Shown: positions 44,381 through 53,634 of the stretch, one piece after another
Position numbering within the stretch: position 1 is the first letter of the stretch
How the letters are laid out: each line of letters begins with the position of its first letter
Origin: Planctomycetota bacterium
GTDB taxonomy: Bacteria > Planctomycetota > UBA1135 > GCA-002686595
DNA length: 64,000 bases
Reading direction: 5' to 3'
Assembly (NCBI GenBank): GCA_016714045.1
Contig: JADJNY010000007.1
Coordinates: forward strand, 186,001-250,000
Position numbers and translations under genes: made by a program
The notes under the pieces: model-generated
Told to the model about the DNA's origin: nothing
The model's database searches: none
The model's input: only the letters and a program-made list of their open reading frames with translations

Positions 44381-45688
44381 TCAGCCGCGCTTCTCGATCG
44401 GCAAGTAGGCCCGGCGCGCGGCGCCGGTGTAGATCTGGCGTGGACGCCCAATGCGGAAGTCGGGATCGCGGCGCATCTCCAGCCAGTGCGCGATCCAGCC
44501 CGGCATGCGGCCCATCGCGAAGAGCACGGTGAACATGTTCGTCGGGATGCCGAGGGCCTTGTAGATGATGCCCGAGTAGAAGTCGACGTTCGGGTAGAGC
44601 TTGCGCGAGACGAAATACTCGTCGTTGAGCGCGACCTCCTCGAGGCGCATCGCGATGTCGAGGAGCTTGTTCGAACCGCCCATGCGGTTGATGACCTCGG
44701 TGCACATGCGCTTCAGCACCTTGGCGCGCGGGTCGTAGTTCTTGTAGACGCGGTGGCCGAAGCCCATCAGGCGCGTCGTGTCGTTCTTGTCCTTCGCCTT
44801 CGCGATGAAGCGGTCCGCGTTGCCTTCCTCGCGCGCGATCGTCTCGAGCATCTCGATCACCTTCTGGTTCGCGCCGCCGTGCAGCGGGCCCCAGAGCGCG
44901 GAGATGCCGGCCGAGATGCAGGCGAAGAGGTTCGCCTGCGACGAGCCGACGAGGCGCACGGTCGACGTCGAGCAGTTCTGCTCGTGGTCGGCGTGGAGGA
45001 TCAGGAGCAGGTCGATCGCGCGCTGCACGACCGGGTCGACGACGAACTCCTCGCACGGCGTCGCGAACATCATGTGCACGAAGTTCGTCGAGTAGTCGAG
45101 CGAGTTCTTCGGGTACATGAACGGCTGGCCGATCGAGTGCTTGTACGAGTAGGCCGCGATCGTCGGCATCTTCGCCAGCAAGCGGATGATCGAGGAGTGG
45201 ATCTGCTTCTCGGAGTCCGGCTCCTGGTAGTACGTCGCGAGCGCGCCGACGGTCGCCGCGCAGACGGGCATCGGGTGCGCGTCCTTGGGCAGCGCGTCGA
45301 AGAAGCGCTTGAAGTCCTCGTGGAGGAGCGTGTGGCGCGTGATCTCGTGCGAGAACTCCTCGAGCTGCGTCTTCGTCGGCAGCTCGCCGAAGATGAGCAG
45401 CCACGAGATCTCGAGGAAGCTCGAGCGCTCGGCCAGGTCGGCGATGTCGTACCCGCGGTAGCGGAGGATGCCCTCGTCACCGTCGATGTACGTGATCGAG
45501 CTCTTGCACGAGCCCGTGTTGCCGAAGCCGGGGTCGAGCGTGATCAATCCCGTCGTCTGGCGCAGCTTCTGGATGTCGATGCCGACTTCGTCCTCCGTGC
45601 CGCGGACGAGCGGCAGGCTCACCTGCTTGTCTTGGTATTGGATGTCGAGCGTGCTCGACTGCTTGTCGCCCATGGTCTGGGTGGCCAT
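44381..45688 (-). CDS. gltA: Citrate synthase
   Basis: This 435-residue enzyme is a typical bacterial type II citrate synthase. The catalytic histidines occur in HADHEQNCSTSTVRLVGSS and GPLHGGANQKV, and the third in MGFGHRVYKNYDPRA; the catalytic Asp is in LYPNVDFYSG. It condenses acetyl-CoA with oxaloacetate at the entry to the TCA cycle. The ATG at 45688 adds six residues before an alternative ATG at 45673, and both are plausible. The gene is followed by a strong hairpin and appears monocistronic. It is divergent from a methyltransferase gene. Confidence 0.94.
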   Translation of the reverse strand: MATQTMGDKQSSTLDIQYQDKQVSLPLVRGTEDEVGIDIQKLRQTTGLITLDPGFGNTGSCKSSITYIDGDEGILRYRGYDIADLAERSSFLEISWLLIFGELPTKTQLEEFSHEITRHTLLHEDFKRFFDALPKDAHPMPVCAATVGALATYYQEPDSEKQIHSSIIRLLAKMPTIAAYSYKHSIGQPFMYPKNSLDYSTNFVHMMFATPCEEFVVDPVVQRAIDLLLILHADHEQNCSTSTVRLVGSSQANLFACISAGISALWGPLHGGANQKVIEMLETIAREEGNADRFIAKAKDKNDTTRLMGFGHRVYKNYDPRAKVLKRMCTEVINRMGGSNKLLDIAMRLEEVALNDEYFVSRKLYPNVDFYSGIIYKALGIPTNMFTVLFAMGRMPGWIAHWLEMRRDPDFRIGRPRQIYTGAARRAYLPIEKRG

Positions 45689-45958
45689 TGGAAGTCCGTC
45701 CCTGATTGTCGCTCGCGTTTCCTCGGGGCCGCGCCGACGCGTGGAGCGGGGCGCTCGAGCCCGGGAAATGGGCGCACCACCATCGCTCTTCGGGTCGTCC
45801 GCTGCAAGACTTTTGGGCCTCCTTCCCCCGACCCGACGGTGCGCTGCGGAAGTCGCGGCGCCGTCCCGCTTCGGGGCCTCGGCGTCGCGCGCCGATAGGG
45901 AAGGCTCCCCGTTCGCCCGCCGAGCCCGAGCTCGACCCTCCCGACCCCACCTCGCCCC

Positions 45959-46627
45959 ATGCCCTTCGGTCCGCGCGGCCTCTACCGCCTGATTCCGCAC
46001 CTCACCTGGCAGGCCCGGGAGCAGGTCTCGCGCGTCCTGCGCCTCGTCCCCTCGGGCGCGCGCATCGTCGACCTCGGTGCGGGCGGCCGCCGCATCTCGC
46101 CCGGGACGATCGCGGTGGACTTCGTTCCCGATCCGAATACGAACGTGGTCGGGGACGTGCAGCGGCTGCCGTTCGCGGACGGCACGGTCGACCTCGTCTA
46201 CGCGACGGGGCTGCTCGAGCACGTGGCGGACGAGCGCGCGGTCGTGGCCGAGATCCGGCGCATCCTGAAGCCCGGCGGGCTCGCGCACCTCGAGGTTCCG
46301 TTCCTGGAGCAGTACCACGAGGACCCGATCGACTGCCGGCGTCTCACCGCCCCGGGGCTCGAGCGCCTGATGCGCGAGGCGGGCTTCGAGACCGTCGCGA
46401 GCGGCGCCCACATCGGGCCGACGGTCACGATGCTGAACACGGTCGCGCGGTGGTGGGCGCTCTGGCTCGAGGGCGACAGCCGCGTCATGAAGGCGCTGTC
46501 GTTCGCGCTCTTCACGTTCCTGTCGATCGTGTACTGGCCGTTCAAGTTCCTCGACGCGTTCCTGATCGGGAAGCGCGGCGCGCACACGCTCGCCCTCGGC
46601 GTCTACTTCACCGGCCGGAAGCGCTGA
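45959..46627 (+). CDS. SAM-dependent methyltransferase (class I)
   Basis: This 222-residue protein has the class I methyltransferase motif I RIVDLGAGGR, an acidic strand-end residue in IAVDFVPD, the DVQRLPFADGTVDLV motif around the SAM adenine, and the post-motif RILKPGGLAHLEVPF. A hydrophobic segment near the C-terminus (FALFTFLSIVYWPFKFL) suggests membrane association. It resembles methyltransferases linked to surface polysaccharide loci, in keeping with the adjacent convergent glycosyltransferase, but the substrate is unknown. Confidence 0.82.
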   Translation: MPFGPRGLYRLIPHLTWQAREQVSRVLRLVPSGARIVDLGAGGRRISPGTIAVDFVPDPNTNVVGDVQRLPFADGTVDLVYATGLLEHVADERAVVAEIRRILKPGGLAHLEVPFLEQYHEDPIDCRRLTAPGLERLMREAGFETVASGAHIGPTVTMLNTVARWWALWLEGDSRVMKALSFALFTFLSIVYWPFKFLDAFLIGKRGAHTLALGVYFTGRKR

Positions 46628-46643
46628 GGCGCCGGGGAGTCGG

Positions 46644-46666
46644 CGCGCGGGAGACGCTCCCGCGCG
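46644..46666. terminator. Hairpin between convergent genes
   Basis: A perfect 10-bp stem (CGCGCGGGAG with CTCCCGCGCG) with a 3-base loop lies 16 bases after the methyltransferase stop, between it and the convergent glycosyltransferase. Bidirectional termination is likely from position. Confidence 0.55.
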
Positions 46667-46673
46667 TTGGGCG

Positions 46674-46738
46674 CGTGCGCCAGGCGGGAGACGCTCACGC
46701 GTGTTTTCAGCGTGCGCCAGGCGGGAGGCGCTCACGCG
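46674..46738. repeat. Two 28-base direct repeats at the glycosyltransferase 3' end
   Basis: Copies at 46674-46701 and 46711-46738 differ at one base (A/G at the 18th position) and are 37 bases apart start to start. The second copy overlaps the last codons of the convergent glycosyltransferase gene. Each contains GCGGGAGRCGCTC, which echoes the loop and stem of the hairpin just upstream. Confidence 0.75.
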
Positions 46739-47886
46739 CGATCGGCGCGCGCGCGCCAGAAGGCGAGGTGCGCCTTCGCGCTCGCTTCCCACGTGTACGG
46801 CCGCGCGCCGAGCTGCAGTTCGTCCTGCGCGGCCGCGTCGGTCCGCCGCGCGATCGCGGTCGCGAGCGCGTCGGCCAGGATCCCGGGCTCGCGCTCGACG
46901 CGCTCGTTCTCGACGAGGGTGACGGCGCCGCGCAGCGCGCGCGCGGGCTGCGCGAGGACCTCTTCGAACGCCGGGATCCGGCTCGCGACGACGGGCACGC
47001 CGAGCGCGAGCGCCTCGAGTGGCGTCACCGCGCTCGCCGCGTCGCGCATGAGGTGCAGGAGCACGCTGGAGCGGGCGACCAGCGCCGGCAGCGCGGCCTC
47101 GACCGCGCGCGGGTCCGGCGCCGGTGGGGCGGCGTCGACGAACGGCGCGGCGGGGGAGCCCGCGAGCGCGGCGGCCGCGGCGCGCAGGCCCTCCGGCACG
47201 CGCGCGCCCGGCCGCGGGAGCCCGCTCGCGAGGCGCAGCTCGGCGTCGATGCCGCGCTCGCGCAGGAGCTGGAGCGCCGCGAGTGTCGCCTCGAACGCGC
47301 GTCCCGTCCCGAGCCGGCCGAGGACGAGCACGCGCGCGGGCGCGTCGGGCGGCGGCAGCGCGGAGAGCGCGCGGCGCCAATGTTCGCCGCCGACGGAGGC
47401 GACGAGCACCTGGTCGTGCGCGAGCTCGATTCGTCGCCGCAGGCGCGCCTCCGCGTCGCGCGCGAACACGACGACGCCGGCGCCGCGGCGGACGCGCAGG
47501 AGGAGCGCGCGCTCCTCCTCGGAGTCGGGTGTGGGGAGCTCCGCGAGCGCGATCGTCTCGCGCGCCGACGTCACCGGGAGGGCGGGGAAGCGCACCTGGT
47601 GTACGAATTCCGCGCCGCCCGCGAGCACGTCCGCGCCGCGTCCGAACCGCGCGAGGAGCTCGAACACGCAGCGCGGATGGCGCCGCTCGATGCGCTGCGT
47701 CGAGCGGTCGCCGAACGCGAGGCCGAGCTCGTGCGTCGCGTACAGAGCTTGCGCGCGGCCGAACTCGCAGAGCGCGAGCTCGGGCCGGTCGGGGAGGCGC
47801 ACGAGCGCGCGGACGAGCTCGCGCGCGTAGCGTCCGACGCCGGGTGGGTGCGACACGGCGGGGAGGTAGTCGAGCGCGATCCTCAC
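46732..47886 (-). CDS. GT4-type glycosyltransferase
   Basis: This 384-residue protein has the GT-B fold layout: an N-terminal half with PPGVGRYARELVRAL, and a C-terminal donor domain with VLVLGRLGTGRAFEATLAAL and TPLEALALGVPVVASRIPAFEEVL. The helix around PLEALALG corresponds to the E-x7-E donor motif region. A surface-glycan role is likely; donor and acceptor cannot be told. It starts at a GTG (47886), close to the end of the aminotransferase gene, on the same strand, so the two may be cotranscribed. Confidence 0.8.
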   Translation of the reverse strand: MRIALDYLPAVSHPPGVGRYARELVRALVRLPDRPELALCEFGRAQALYATHELGLAFGDRSTQRIERRHPRCVFELLARFGRGADVLAGGAEFVHQVRFPALPVTSARETIALAELPTPDSEEERALLLRVRRGAGVVVFARDAEARLRRRIELAHDQVLVASVGGEHWRRALSALPPPDAPARVLVLGRLGTGRAFEATLAALQLLRERGIDAELRLASGLPRPGARVPEGLRAAAAALAGSPAAPFVDAAPPAPDPRAVEAALPALVARSSVLLHLMRDAASAVTPLEALALGVPVVASRIPAFEEVLAQPARALRGAVTLVENERVEREPGILADALATAIARRTDAAAQDELQLGARPYTWEASAKAHLAFWRARADRA

Positions 47887-47910
47887 GTGCGATCGCTTCT
47901 CACGCGGGCC

Positions 47911-49209
47911 TCACGCGGGCAACCCGTCGCGGAGGACGCGCTCCATCGCCGCGCAGAACCGGTCGAGCTCCTCGAGCGTCGTGTACACGGCGGGGGAGAT
48001 GCGCACGCCCTGGAACTCCTCGTGGACGATCGCGACGGTGAAGATCTTGTGCTTCGCCCAGAGATGCTCGGAGAGCTTCAGGGAATCGACGCCGTCGATC
48101 TCGACGTTGCACACGCCGGTCGCGAAGCCGGGCTTCAGGCTCGTGTGGAGCTTGACCCGCGGGCTCGCCGCGAGCCGCTTCGCCCACGTGTCGCGCAGGT
48201 AGAGCATGCGCGCCTGTTTGTTCGCGGGCCCGATGCCGAAGTGGAACGTCAGCGCGTCCGCGATCGCGAGGAAGTTCGCCATCGGGTGCGTGCCGATCTC
48301 CTCGAACTTGCGGATGTCGTCGTCGAGCTTCTCGGGCGCCGCCATGAGCGGCCAGAGCCCGCGGACCTTCTCGCGGCGCACGAAGAGCATGCCCGTGCCG
48401 TGCGGTGCGAAGAGGAACTTGTGCAGGCTGGTGCCGTAGTAGTCGCAGTCGAGCTCGGCGTGCTTGAAGTCGAGGTGCGCGAACGAGTGCGCGCCGTCGA
48501 CGATCACGGGGATGCCCTTCGCGCGCGCCATCCGCACGACGTCGCGCACCGGCATGATCTGGCCCGTCAGGTTGATGACGTGGCACAGGTGGAGCACGCG
48601 CGTCTTGTCCGTGATCGCGGCCTCGAACCGCTTCACGATCAGGGCGGGGTCCTCGCAGGCGAGCGGGACCTGGATCTTCTTGAGCACGACCCCGTCGCGG
48701 CGCGCGCGCTGCTCCCACGTCGTCAGCATGCGCGGGTAGTCCTGCGTCGTCGTCACGACTTCGTCGCCGCGGCGCAGCTCGAGCCCCTGCTGCACGTTCT
48801 CGAGGCTCTCGGACGCGTTGCGCGTGATCGCGATCTCCTCGGGGTCCGCGCCGAAGAGCCGCGCGAGGCCCGCGCGCACCGTCTCCTTCTGCGGGTCCTG
48901 CACGCGCCACAGCACGTACGCCGGCGCCGTGTTCGCGTGGTCGAGGTGGCGCTTCATCGCGTCCTGCACCACGCGCGGCGCGGGACAGACGCCGCCGTTG
49001 TTCAGGTTGATCATCGCCCGGTCGGGCGTGAACGCCTGCTGCACCTGGAACCAGAACGCTTCGTCGCGCGCGACCTCGTCGGGCGAGCGGCGGTCGCCCG
49101 CGAGCGTAGCGATCCGCTCGTGCGCGTCGTCGCGGAGGAGCGGCACGCACGCGAGCGGCAGCGCCGCGGCGGGGAGCGCGATCGAGCCGAGGAACTCGCG
49201 GCGCCGCAT
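47911..49209 (-). CDS. Exported class V aminotransferase-like PLP enzyme
   Basis: This 432-residue protein has a twin-arginine leader (MRRREFLGSIALPAAALPLA) followed by a class V aminotransferase fold. ITRNASESLENVQQGL, VDGAHSFAHLD (PLP-ring Asp) and YYGTSLHKFLFAPHGTG with the PLP Lys are all present. Close relatives include isopenicillin N epimerase-like and cysteine desulfurase-like enzymes, but the substrate here is unknown. Export of a PLP enzyme by Tat fits the need to fold with cofactor in the cytoplasm. It shares a strand and short spacing with the lipoprotein gene upstream. Confidence 0.85.
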   Translation of the reverse strand: MRRREFLGSIALPAAALPLACVPLLRDDAHERIATLAGDRRSPDEVARDEAFWFQVQQAFTPDRAMINLNNGGVCPAPRVVQDAMKRHLDHANTAPAYVLWRVQDPQKETVRAGLARLFGADPEEIAITRNASESLENVQQGLELRRGDEVVTTTQDYPRMLTTWEQRARRDGVVLKKIQVPLACEDPALIVKRFEAAITDKTRVLHLCHVINLTGQIMPVRDVVRMARAKGIPVIVDGAHSFAHLDFKHAELDCDYYGTSLHKFLFAPHGTGMLFVRREKVRGLWPLMAAPEKLDDDIRKFEEIGTHPMANFLAIADALTFHFGIGPANKQARMLYLRDTWAKRLAASPRVKLHTSLKPGFATGVCNVEIDGVDSLKLSEHLWAKHKIFTVAIVHEEFQGVRISPAVYTTLEELDRFCAAMERVLRDGLPA

Positions 49210-49219
49210 GGAGGCGCTC

Positions 49220-49888
49220 CTAGCGCTTCCCGCTCTGGATCTTGAGGTCGTCGAAGCGCGTGTGTGCGTCGCCCTTGGTCCACAGCCCGACCTTGCCGGG
49301 CTCGAGGAAGCTCGCGTCCTTCGCGGCGAGGTACGCGCGGCCATCGAGGTAGCAGCGCATCTGCTCGCCCTTCGCCGTGATGCGCAGCTCGTGCCAGCCG
49401 GGCTCGACGCGCACGGTCTCCGTCGCGAGCTGGCGGCGTTCGCCGTCGATGACCTCGTACAGGCGGACGTTGCGCTCGAGCGGGTTCCAGCGCGCGAGGT
49501 AGTAGTTCTTCGCGTCCTTCGCGCGCCACACGAGGCCGCCGCCCTGATCGTCCTCGCCGCCGACGGCCTTCAGCTTCACGGACAGGTCGACCTCGGCCGC
49601 GCGCACGTCGTCGAGCAGCGCCAGGTTGAACGGCTCCTTCTCGTCCGGCCCGACGGCTTCGAGCACGTTGCGCTTGCTCGGCGCGCCCTCGTCCTCGACC
49701 ACGGCCCACTGGCCCGAGAGACCGCGGACGCCGGTCAGCGGCGCGGCGAGCTGCGAGCGATCGAAGCCGAGCTCGAGGCGGATCGTCGGCGCGGTGGAGC
49801 GCGGATCCACGGAAGAGCGGGTGTCGCGCCCGGTGTGACAGGCGCACGCGAGGAGGACGAGCGGAGCCGAGGCCCAATGGAATCGCAT
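49220..49888 (-). CDS. DUF1080-like lipoprotein (concanavalin-like beta sandwich)
   Basis: This 222-residue protein starts with a lipoprotein signal and lipobox (VLLACACHTG). The rest resembles the DUF1080 family of concanavalin-like sandwiches: GGLVWRAKDAKNYYLARWN, PGWHELRITAKGEQMRCYLDG and a final VGLWTKGDAHTRFDDLKI, which is typical. Many DUF1080 proteins bind or hydrolyse carbohydrate, some as 3-keto-disaccharide hydrolases. The ATG at 49888 has an AGGAA ribosome site upstream. The frame stays open upstream into a small membrane protein. Confidence 0.8.
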   Translation of the reverse strand: MRFHWASAPLVLLACACHTGRDTRSSVDPRSTAPTIRLELGFDRSQLAAPLTGVRGLSGQWAVVEDEGAPSKRNVLEAVGPDEKEPFNLALLDDVRAAEVDLSVKLKAVGGEDDQGGGLVWRAKDAKNYYLARWNPLERNVRLYEVIDGERRQLATETVRVEPGWHELRITAKGEQMRCYLDGRAYLAAKDASFLEPGKVGLWTKGDAHTRFDDLKIQSGKR

Positions 49889-50269
49889 GAGGTTCCTTCC
49901 GACAGCGCCGCCGCCGGGCGGCGCGGAGAGCCCAGCGAAAGCGCGGGCCGCCCGTCGCGCTCCGATCCGACCCTTCTCGACGCGCGACGCCTGGGCCGGG
50001 CCGGCGCGGCGGGCGGGCGTGCGCATGCGCGGAACGCGGCGGTCCTCGCGGCGGACCCAGGGTTCGTGCGTCAGGGTCGGGGGCGCGGCGGCCTGCTCGC
50101 GTTGGATGCGCTCGAGCTCGCGCCCGACCGGCGCGCGGCCGAAGAGCCCGCCTTCGTCGCGCAAGGCCGCGTTGAAGTCGCGCCAGAGGATGCGGATGAA
50201 GGGCCACCAGATGGGCGCCGCGCCGATCAGCAGCACCCACCGCAAGATGTCCTTGTTCAACTCGCCCAT
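49889..50269 (-). CDS. Small membrane protein, open into the next gene
   Basis: From the ATG at 50269 the frame encodes one or two close hydrophobic segments (ILRWVLLIGAAPIWWPFIRI), then a charged stretch FNAALRDEGGLFGRAPVGRELERIQ. Coding-type third positions persist to about VEKGRI, then weaken. No stop occurs before the lipoprotein start at 49888, so as written the two could be one fused protein of 349 residues. A frame error that removed a stop is at least as likely as a true fusion. I do not recognise a family. Confidence 0.5.
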
Positions 50270-50356
50270 GGCCGTCGTCGCGTCGCGGCGGCATCCTGGA
50301 CGGAGGCCGGCGCGCGGGCATCCTATCGAACGGCCGCCGCCGAAGCCTGGAATCCC

Positions 50357-51475
50357 ATGCTCGAAGCGCTCCTCCCGCGTGGGCGCGGGCGCCTCGGCGC
50401 CGCGCTCCTCACCGTCCTCCTCGCCGTGGGGAGCGGCGCGTTCGCGGCCGCCCGCCGCGGCCCGTCGGCGTCGGGCGCGCTCCCGGTGGCTCCGGCAGGG
50501 GCGGAGCACGTCCGCGGCGTGACGATCTCGTGCGAGACCTGGGGCTGGGAGTGGGGCAGCGACGCGTTCGCGGCGGACCTCGACCGGCTCAAGGGCCTCG
50601 GCGTGAACTGGGTCGCGATCCATCCCTACGCGCGCATCCGCGCCGACGGCGAGGTGAGCGCCCGCGACTTCGACCCCGACCACCCGCCCGAGTGGATCAC
50701 GCGTCCGATCCGCGAAGCGCACGCGCGCGGGCTCGCGCTGTTCGTCATCCCGCACCTCGCGTACTGGGGCAGCCCGTGGAGCTGGCGCGGCGAGATCGAG
50801 TTCCAGGACCCGGCCGCGCGCGCGCGCTTCTTCGCCTCGTACCAGGCCTGGATCACGGGCGTCGCGCGCGCGGCGCGCGGCGCGGACGGGTTCTCGATCG
50901 CGAACGAGCTCGAGAAGCTCGCGGGCTTCGAGGCGGAATGGCGCGCGGTGATCGCCGCCGTGCGCGCGGAGACGCCGGCGCGCCTGACGTGGGCCGCGAA
51001 CTGGTCGGGCTACCGCGACGTGCGTTTCTGGGACGCGCTCGACGCGGTCGGCGTGCAGGCGTACTTCCCGCTCGTCGAGCACGCCGACCCGACCGAGGAC
51101 GAGCTGCGCGCCGCGTGGAAGCCGGTGCTCGCGGAGCTCGCCACGTTCCAGGCGCGCGTCGGGAAGCCGATCGTGTTCACCGAGCTCGGCTACCGCGCGG
51201 CCCTCGACGCGGCGCGCGAGCCGTGGACGTTCCGCGAGGCGCGCGGCGACGAGCGGGCGCGCGCCGAGGCCGTGCAGGAGCGCTGCCTCACCATCGCGCT
51301 CGAGGCGATCGAGCCCGAGTCCGCGTGGTTGCGCGGCGCGTTCCTGTGGAAGTGGTTTCCGGGCAGCGCGCGGCGCGGCGAGAACTTCCTCGTCAATCGT
51401 CCGGGCATGCAGCGCGTCGTCGAACGCGTGTGGAAGCCCGCCGCCGAGCGGGCGGACGAGGCGGCGCCCCGCTAG
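50357..51475 (+). CDS. Glycoside-hydrolase-like TIM-barrel protein (GH113-like)
   Basis: This 372-residue protein has an N-terminal signal-like hydrophobic stretch, then a TIM-barrel with GVTISCETWGWEWGSDAF, WVAIHPYARIR, a central ANELEKLAGFEAEW with a Glu at the acid/base position, and IVFTELGYRAA with the second Glu. The pattern of two Glu residues on neighbouring strands and the length fit GH113-type beta-mannanases and related barrels. Substrate is unknown. It is divergent from the small membrane protein and followed 12 bases later by corA. Confidence 0.75.
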   Translation: MLEALLPRGRGRLGAALLTVLLAVGSGAFAAARRGPSASGALPVAPAGAEHVRGVTISCETWGWEWGSDAFAADLDRLKGLGVNWVAIHPYARIRADGEVSARDFDPDHPPEWITRPIREAHARGLALFVIPHLAYWGSPWSWRGEIEFQDPAARARFFASYQAWITGVARAARGADGFSIANELEKLAGFEAEWRAVIAAVRAETPARLTWAANWSGYRDVRFWDALDAVGVQAYFPLVEHADPTEDELRAAWKPVLAELATFQARVGKPIVFTELGYRAALDAAREPWTFREARGDERARAEAVQERCLTIALEAIEPESAWLRGAFLWKWFPGSARRGENFLVNRPGMQRVVERVWKPAAERADEAAPR

Positions 51476-51487
51476 GATCTCGGCCGC

Positions 51488-52747
51488 ATGGACGCGCCGA
51501 ACGACCGCACGGGTGGTGGACACGCTCGGGGCGCGCGCGCGCCGTCGGAGCACCGCAATGGGGCGGGCAAGCGCGCGCGCCGTCACAAGCGCCGAACCGC
51601 GCCGGGCGCGTCGCCCGGCACCCTCGTCGCGGATCCGACCGCGCCGCGGCCGCGGCTCTCGGTGTTGGCGTACTCCGCCACCGAGTTCGTCGAACGCGCC
51701 GTGACGGACCCGCGCGAGGTGCGCGAGCTCCTCGAGCGCTTCCCCGTCGTGTGGTTCAACGTCGACGGCCTCGGTGACGTCGACACGATCCGCGCGGTCG
51801 GCGACGTGTTCGGACTGCACCGCCTCGAGCTCGAGGACGTCGTCAACGTCCACCAGCGGCCGAAGGTCGACCGCTACGGCGAGCACGAGTTCGTCGTCGC
51901 GCGCATGGTCAACGCGGGGCCGACGCTCGAGACCGAGCAGCTCTCGCTCTTCTTCGGGCGCAACTTCGTGCTGACGTTCCAGGAGTTCGCCGGCGACGGC
52001 TTCGGCCCCGTGCGCGACCGCCTGCGCAACGGGACGGGCTCGCTGCGCGCCTCGGGACCGGACTACCTCGCCTACGCGCTGCTCGACGCGACGGTCGACC
52101 AGTACTTCGCGCCGCTCGAGGCGCTGGGCGAACGGCTCGAGGCGCTCGAGGACGAGTTCTGCACGCGGCCGCGCCCGACGGCGCTGCAGGAGCTCCACCG
52201 CGCGAAGCGCGATCTCTTGACGCTGCGCCGCTGCGTGTGGCCGTTGCGCGAGGCGCTCTCCCAGCTGCAGCGCGACGAGAGCGGGCTCATCCAGCGCGAG
52301 ACGCGGCCGTACCTGAACGACCTCTACGACCACACCGTGCAGATCATGGACGTGGTCGAGACCTACCGCGAGCTCGCGAGCGGCCTGCTCGACATCTACT
52401 TGTCGAGCATGAGCCACCGTTTGAACGAGGTGATGATGGTGCTGACCGTCATCGCGACGATCTTCATCCCGTTGACGTTCCTGTCGTCGATCTGGGGCAT
52501 GAACTTCGAGCACATGCCCGAGCTCAAGACGACGTGGGGCTATCCCGTGGCGCTCGCGTCCATGGTGCTCGTCGCGTGCGGGCTGCTCGCGTTCTTCCGA
52601 CGGCGCGGCTGGATCGGGCCGCACACGCCGCGGCTTCCGGTCGACGACGCGGCGTCCCACGCGCGCTCCGCGCCGCGCGGGCCCGAGGGTTCGGGTGGAC
52701 CCGGTGGGCCCAGTGGCCAGGAGTCGGCCGGGGGACGCGGGACGTGA
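51488..52747 (+). CDS. corA: CorA-family magnesium/cobalt transporter
   Basis: This 419-residue protein has a basic N-terminal extension, a cytoplasmic funnel domain with DGLGDVDTIRAVGDVFGLH and LEDVVNVHQRPK, then two C-terminal membrane helices (VLTVIATIFIPLTFLSSIW and VALASMVLVACGLLAFF). The pore signature GMNFEHMPEL lies between them, near residue 336. CorA pentamers import magnesium. The final 35 residues are a Gly/Pro-rich tail. The GTG of the next gene overlaps its stop (GTGA), so it is translationally coupled to the pseudouridine synthase. Confidence 0.92.
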   Translation: MDAPNDRTGGGHARGARAPSEHRNGAGKRARRHKRRTAPGASPGTLVADPTAPRPRLSVLAYSATEFVERAVTDPREVRELLERFPVVWFNVDGLGDVDTIRAVGDVFGLHRLELEDVVNVHQRPKVDRYGEHEFVVARMVNAGPTLETEQLSLFFGRNFVLTFQEFAGDGFGPVRDRLRNGTGSLRASGPDYLAYALLDATVDQYFAPLEALGERLEALEDEFCTRPRPTALQELHRAKRDLLTLRRCVWPLREALSQLQRDESGLIQRETRPYLNDLYDHTVQIMDVVETYRELASGLLDIYLSSMSHRLNEVMMVLTVIATIFIPLTFLSSIWGMNFEHMPELKTTWGYPVALASMVLVACGLLAFFRRRGWIGPHTPRLPVDDAASHARSAPRGPEGSGGPGGPSGQESAGGRGT

Positions 52748-53634
52748 ATGAGGGACGCCGTCCGCCGCGGGACTCGGGTGGTCCGCGCGGGCGCCGCGGC
52801 GGCGCCGGTGGAGGCGCGCGGGGGCCGGGCCGAACGCCCGGCGGCCGCTCGAGCGGACGGCACGAGCTCGAGCGCCTCCTGTCCAAGGCGGGCTTCTGCT
52901 CGCGGGCCCAGGCGCGCGAGCTCGTCCTCGCGGGCCGCGTGCGCGTGAACGGCGTCGTGATCGTCGATCCGGAGGCGTGGTTCGACCTCGTGCGCGACGC
53001 GGTCGTCGTCGACGGCCGTGCGATCGCTCCGGCGCGCACGGAGGGCCGGCGTTACCTCGCGCTGCACAAGCCGCGCGGTTGCGTCACGACGCGCAGCGAT
53101 CCCGACGGGCGCGCGACCGTGTACGACCTGGTCGCGGACTGCGGCGCGTGGGTCGTGCCGGTGGGCCGGCTCGACCTGGACACGAGCGGCCTGCTCCTCT
53201 TCACGAACGACACGCAGTTCGCCGACCGCGTGACGAGCCCGGACTCGCACGTGCCGAAGACCTATCTCGTCGAGGCGGAGCCGCGGCTCGCGCAGGAGGC
53301 GCTCGACGCGCTCGCGCGCGGCATCGAACTCGCCGACGGTCCGACGCGGCCGGCCGAGGTCGAGCTCCTCGGGCACCGCGGACCGCGCACGCGCTTCCTG
53401 CTCACGATCACCGAGGGCCGGAACCGCCAGGTGCGCCGCATGGTCAAAGCCGTCGGCGCGAAGGTGGAGCGCCTCGAGCGCGTCTCGATCGGTCCGCTCG
53501 AGCTCGGCGAGCTCGAGCGCGGCCGCTGGCGCGAGCTCGAACCGCGCGAGGTCGCCGCGTTGTCGCGCGCGGCGGACGAGGCGCGTCCCGCCCGCAAGGG
53601 GACGAAGAGCGGCCCTGGAGGAGCTCGCGCATGA
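52744..53634 (+). CDS. RsuA/RluB-family pseudouridine synthase
   Basis: This 296-residue protein has a Gly/Arg-rich leader, an S4 RNA-binding domain (LERLLSKAGFCSRAQARELVLAGRV), and the catalytic core. The signature GRLDLDTSGLLLFTND contains the catalytic Asp, and KTYLVEAEP and EGRNRQVRRMVKAVG are also present. It isomerises a uridine in rRNA; rluB-type (23S) and rsuA-type (16S) targets cannot be separated by eye. The GTG start overlaps the corA stop. Its stop overlaps the next ATG (ATGA). Confidence 0.9.
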   Translation: MNEGRRPPRDSGGPRGRRGGAGGGARGPGRTPGGRSSGRHELERLLSKAGFCSRAQARELVLAGRVRVNGVVIVDPEAWFDLVRDAVVVDGRAIAPARTEGRRYLALHKPRGCVTTRSDPDGRATVYDLVADCGAWVVPVGRLDLDTSGLLLFTNDTQFADRVTSPDSHVPKTYLVEAEPRLAQEALDALARGIELADGPTRPAEVELLGHRGPRTRFLLTITEGRNRQVRRMVKAVGAKVERLERVSIGPLELGELERGRWRELEPREVAALSRAADEARPARKGTKSGPGGARA

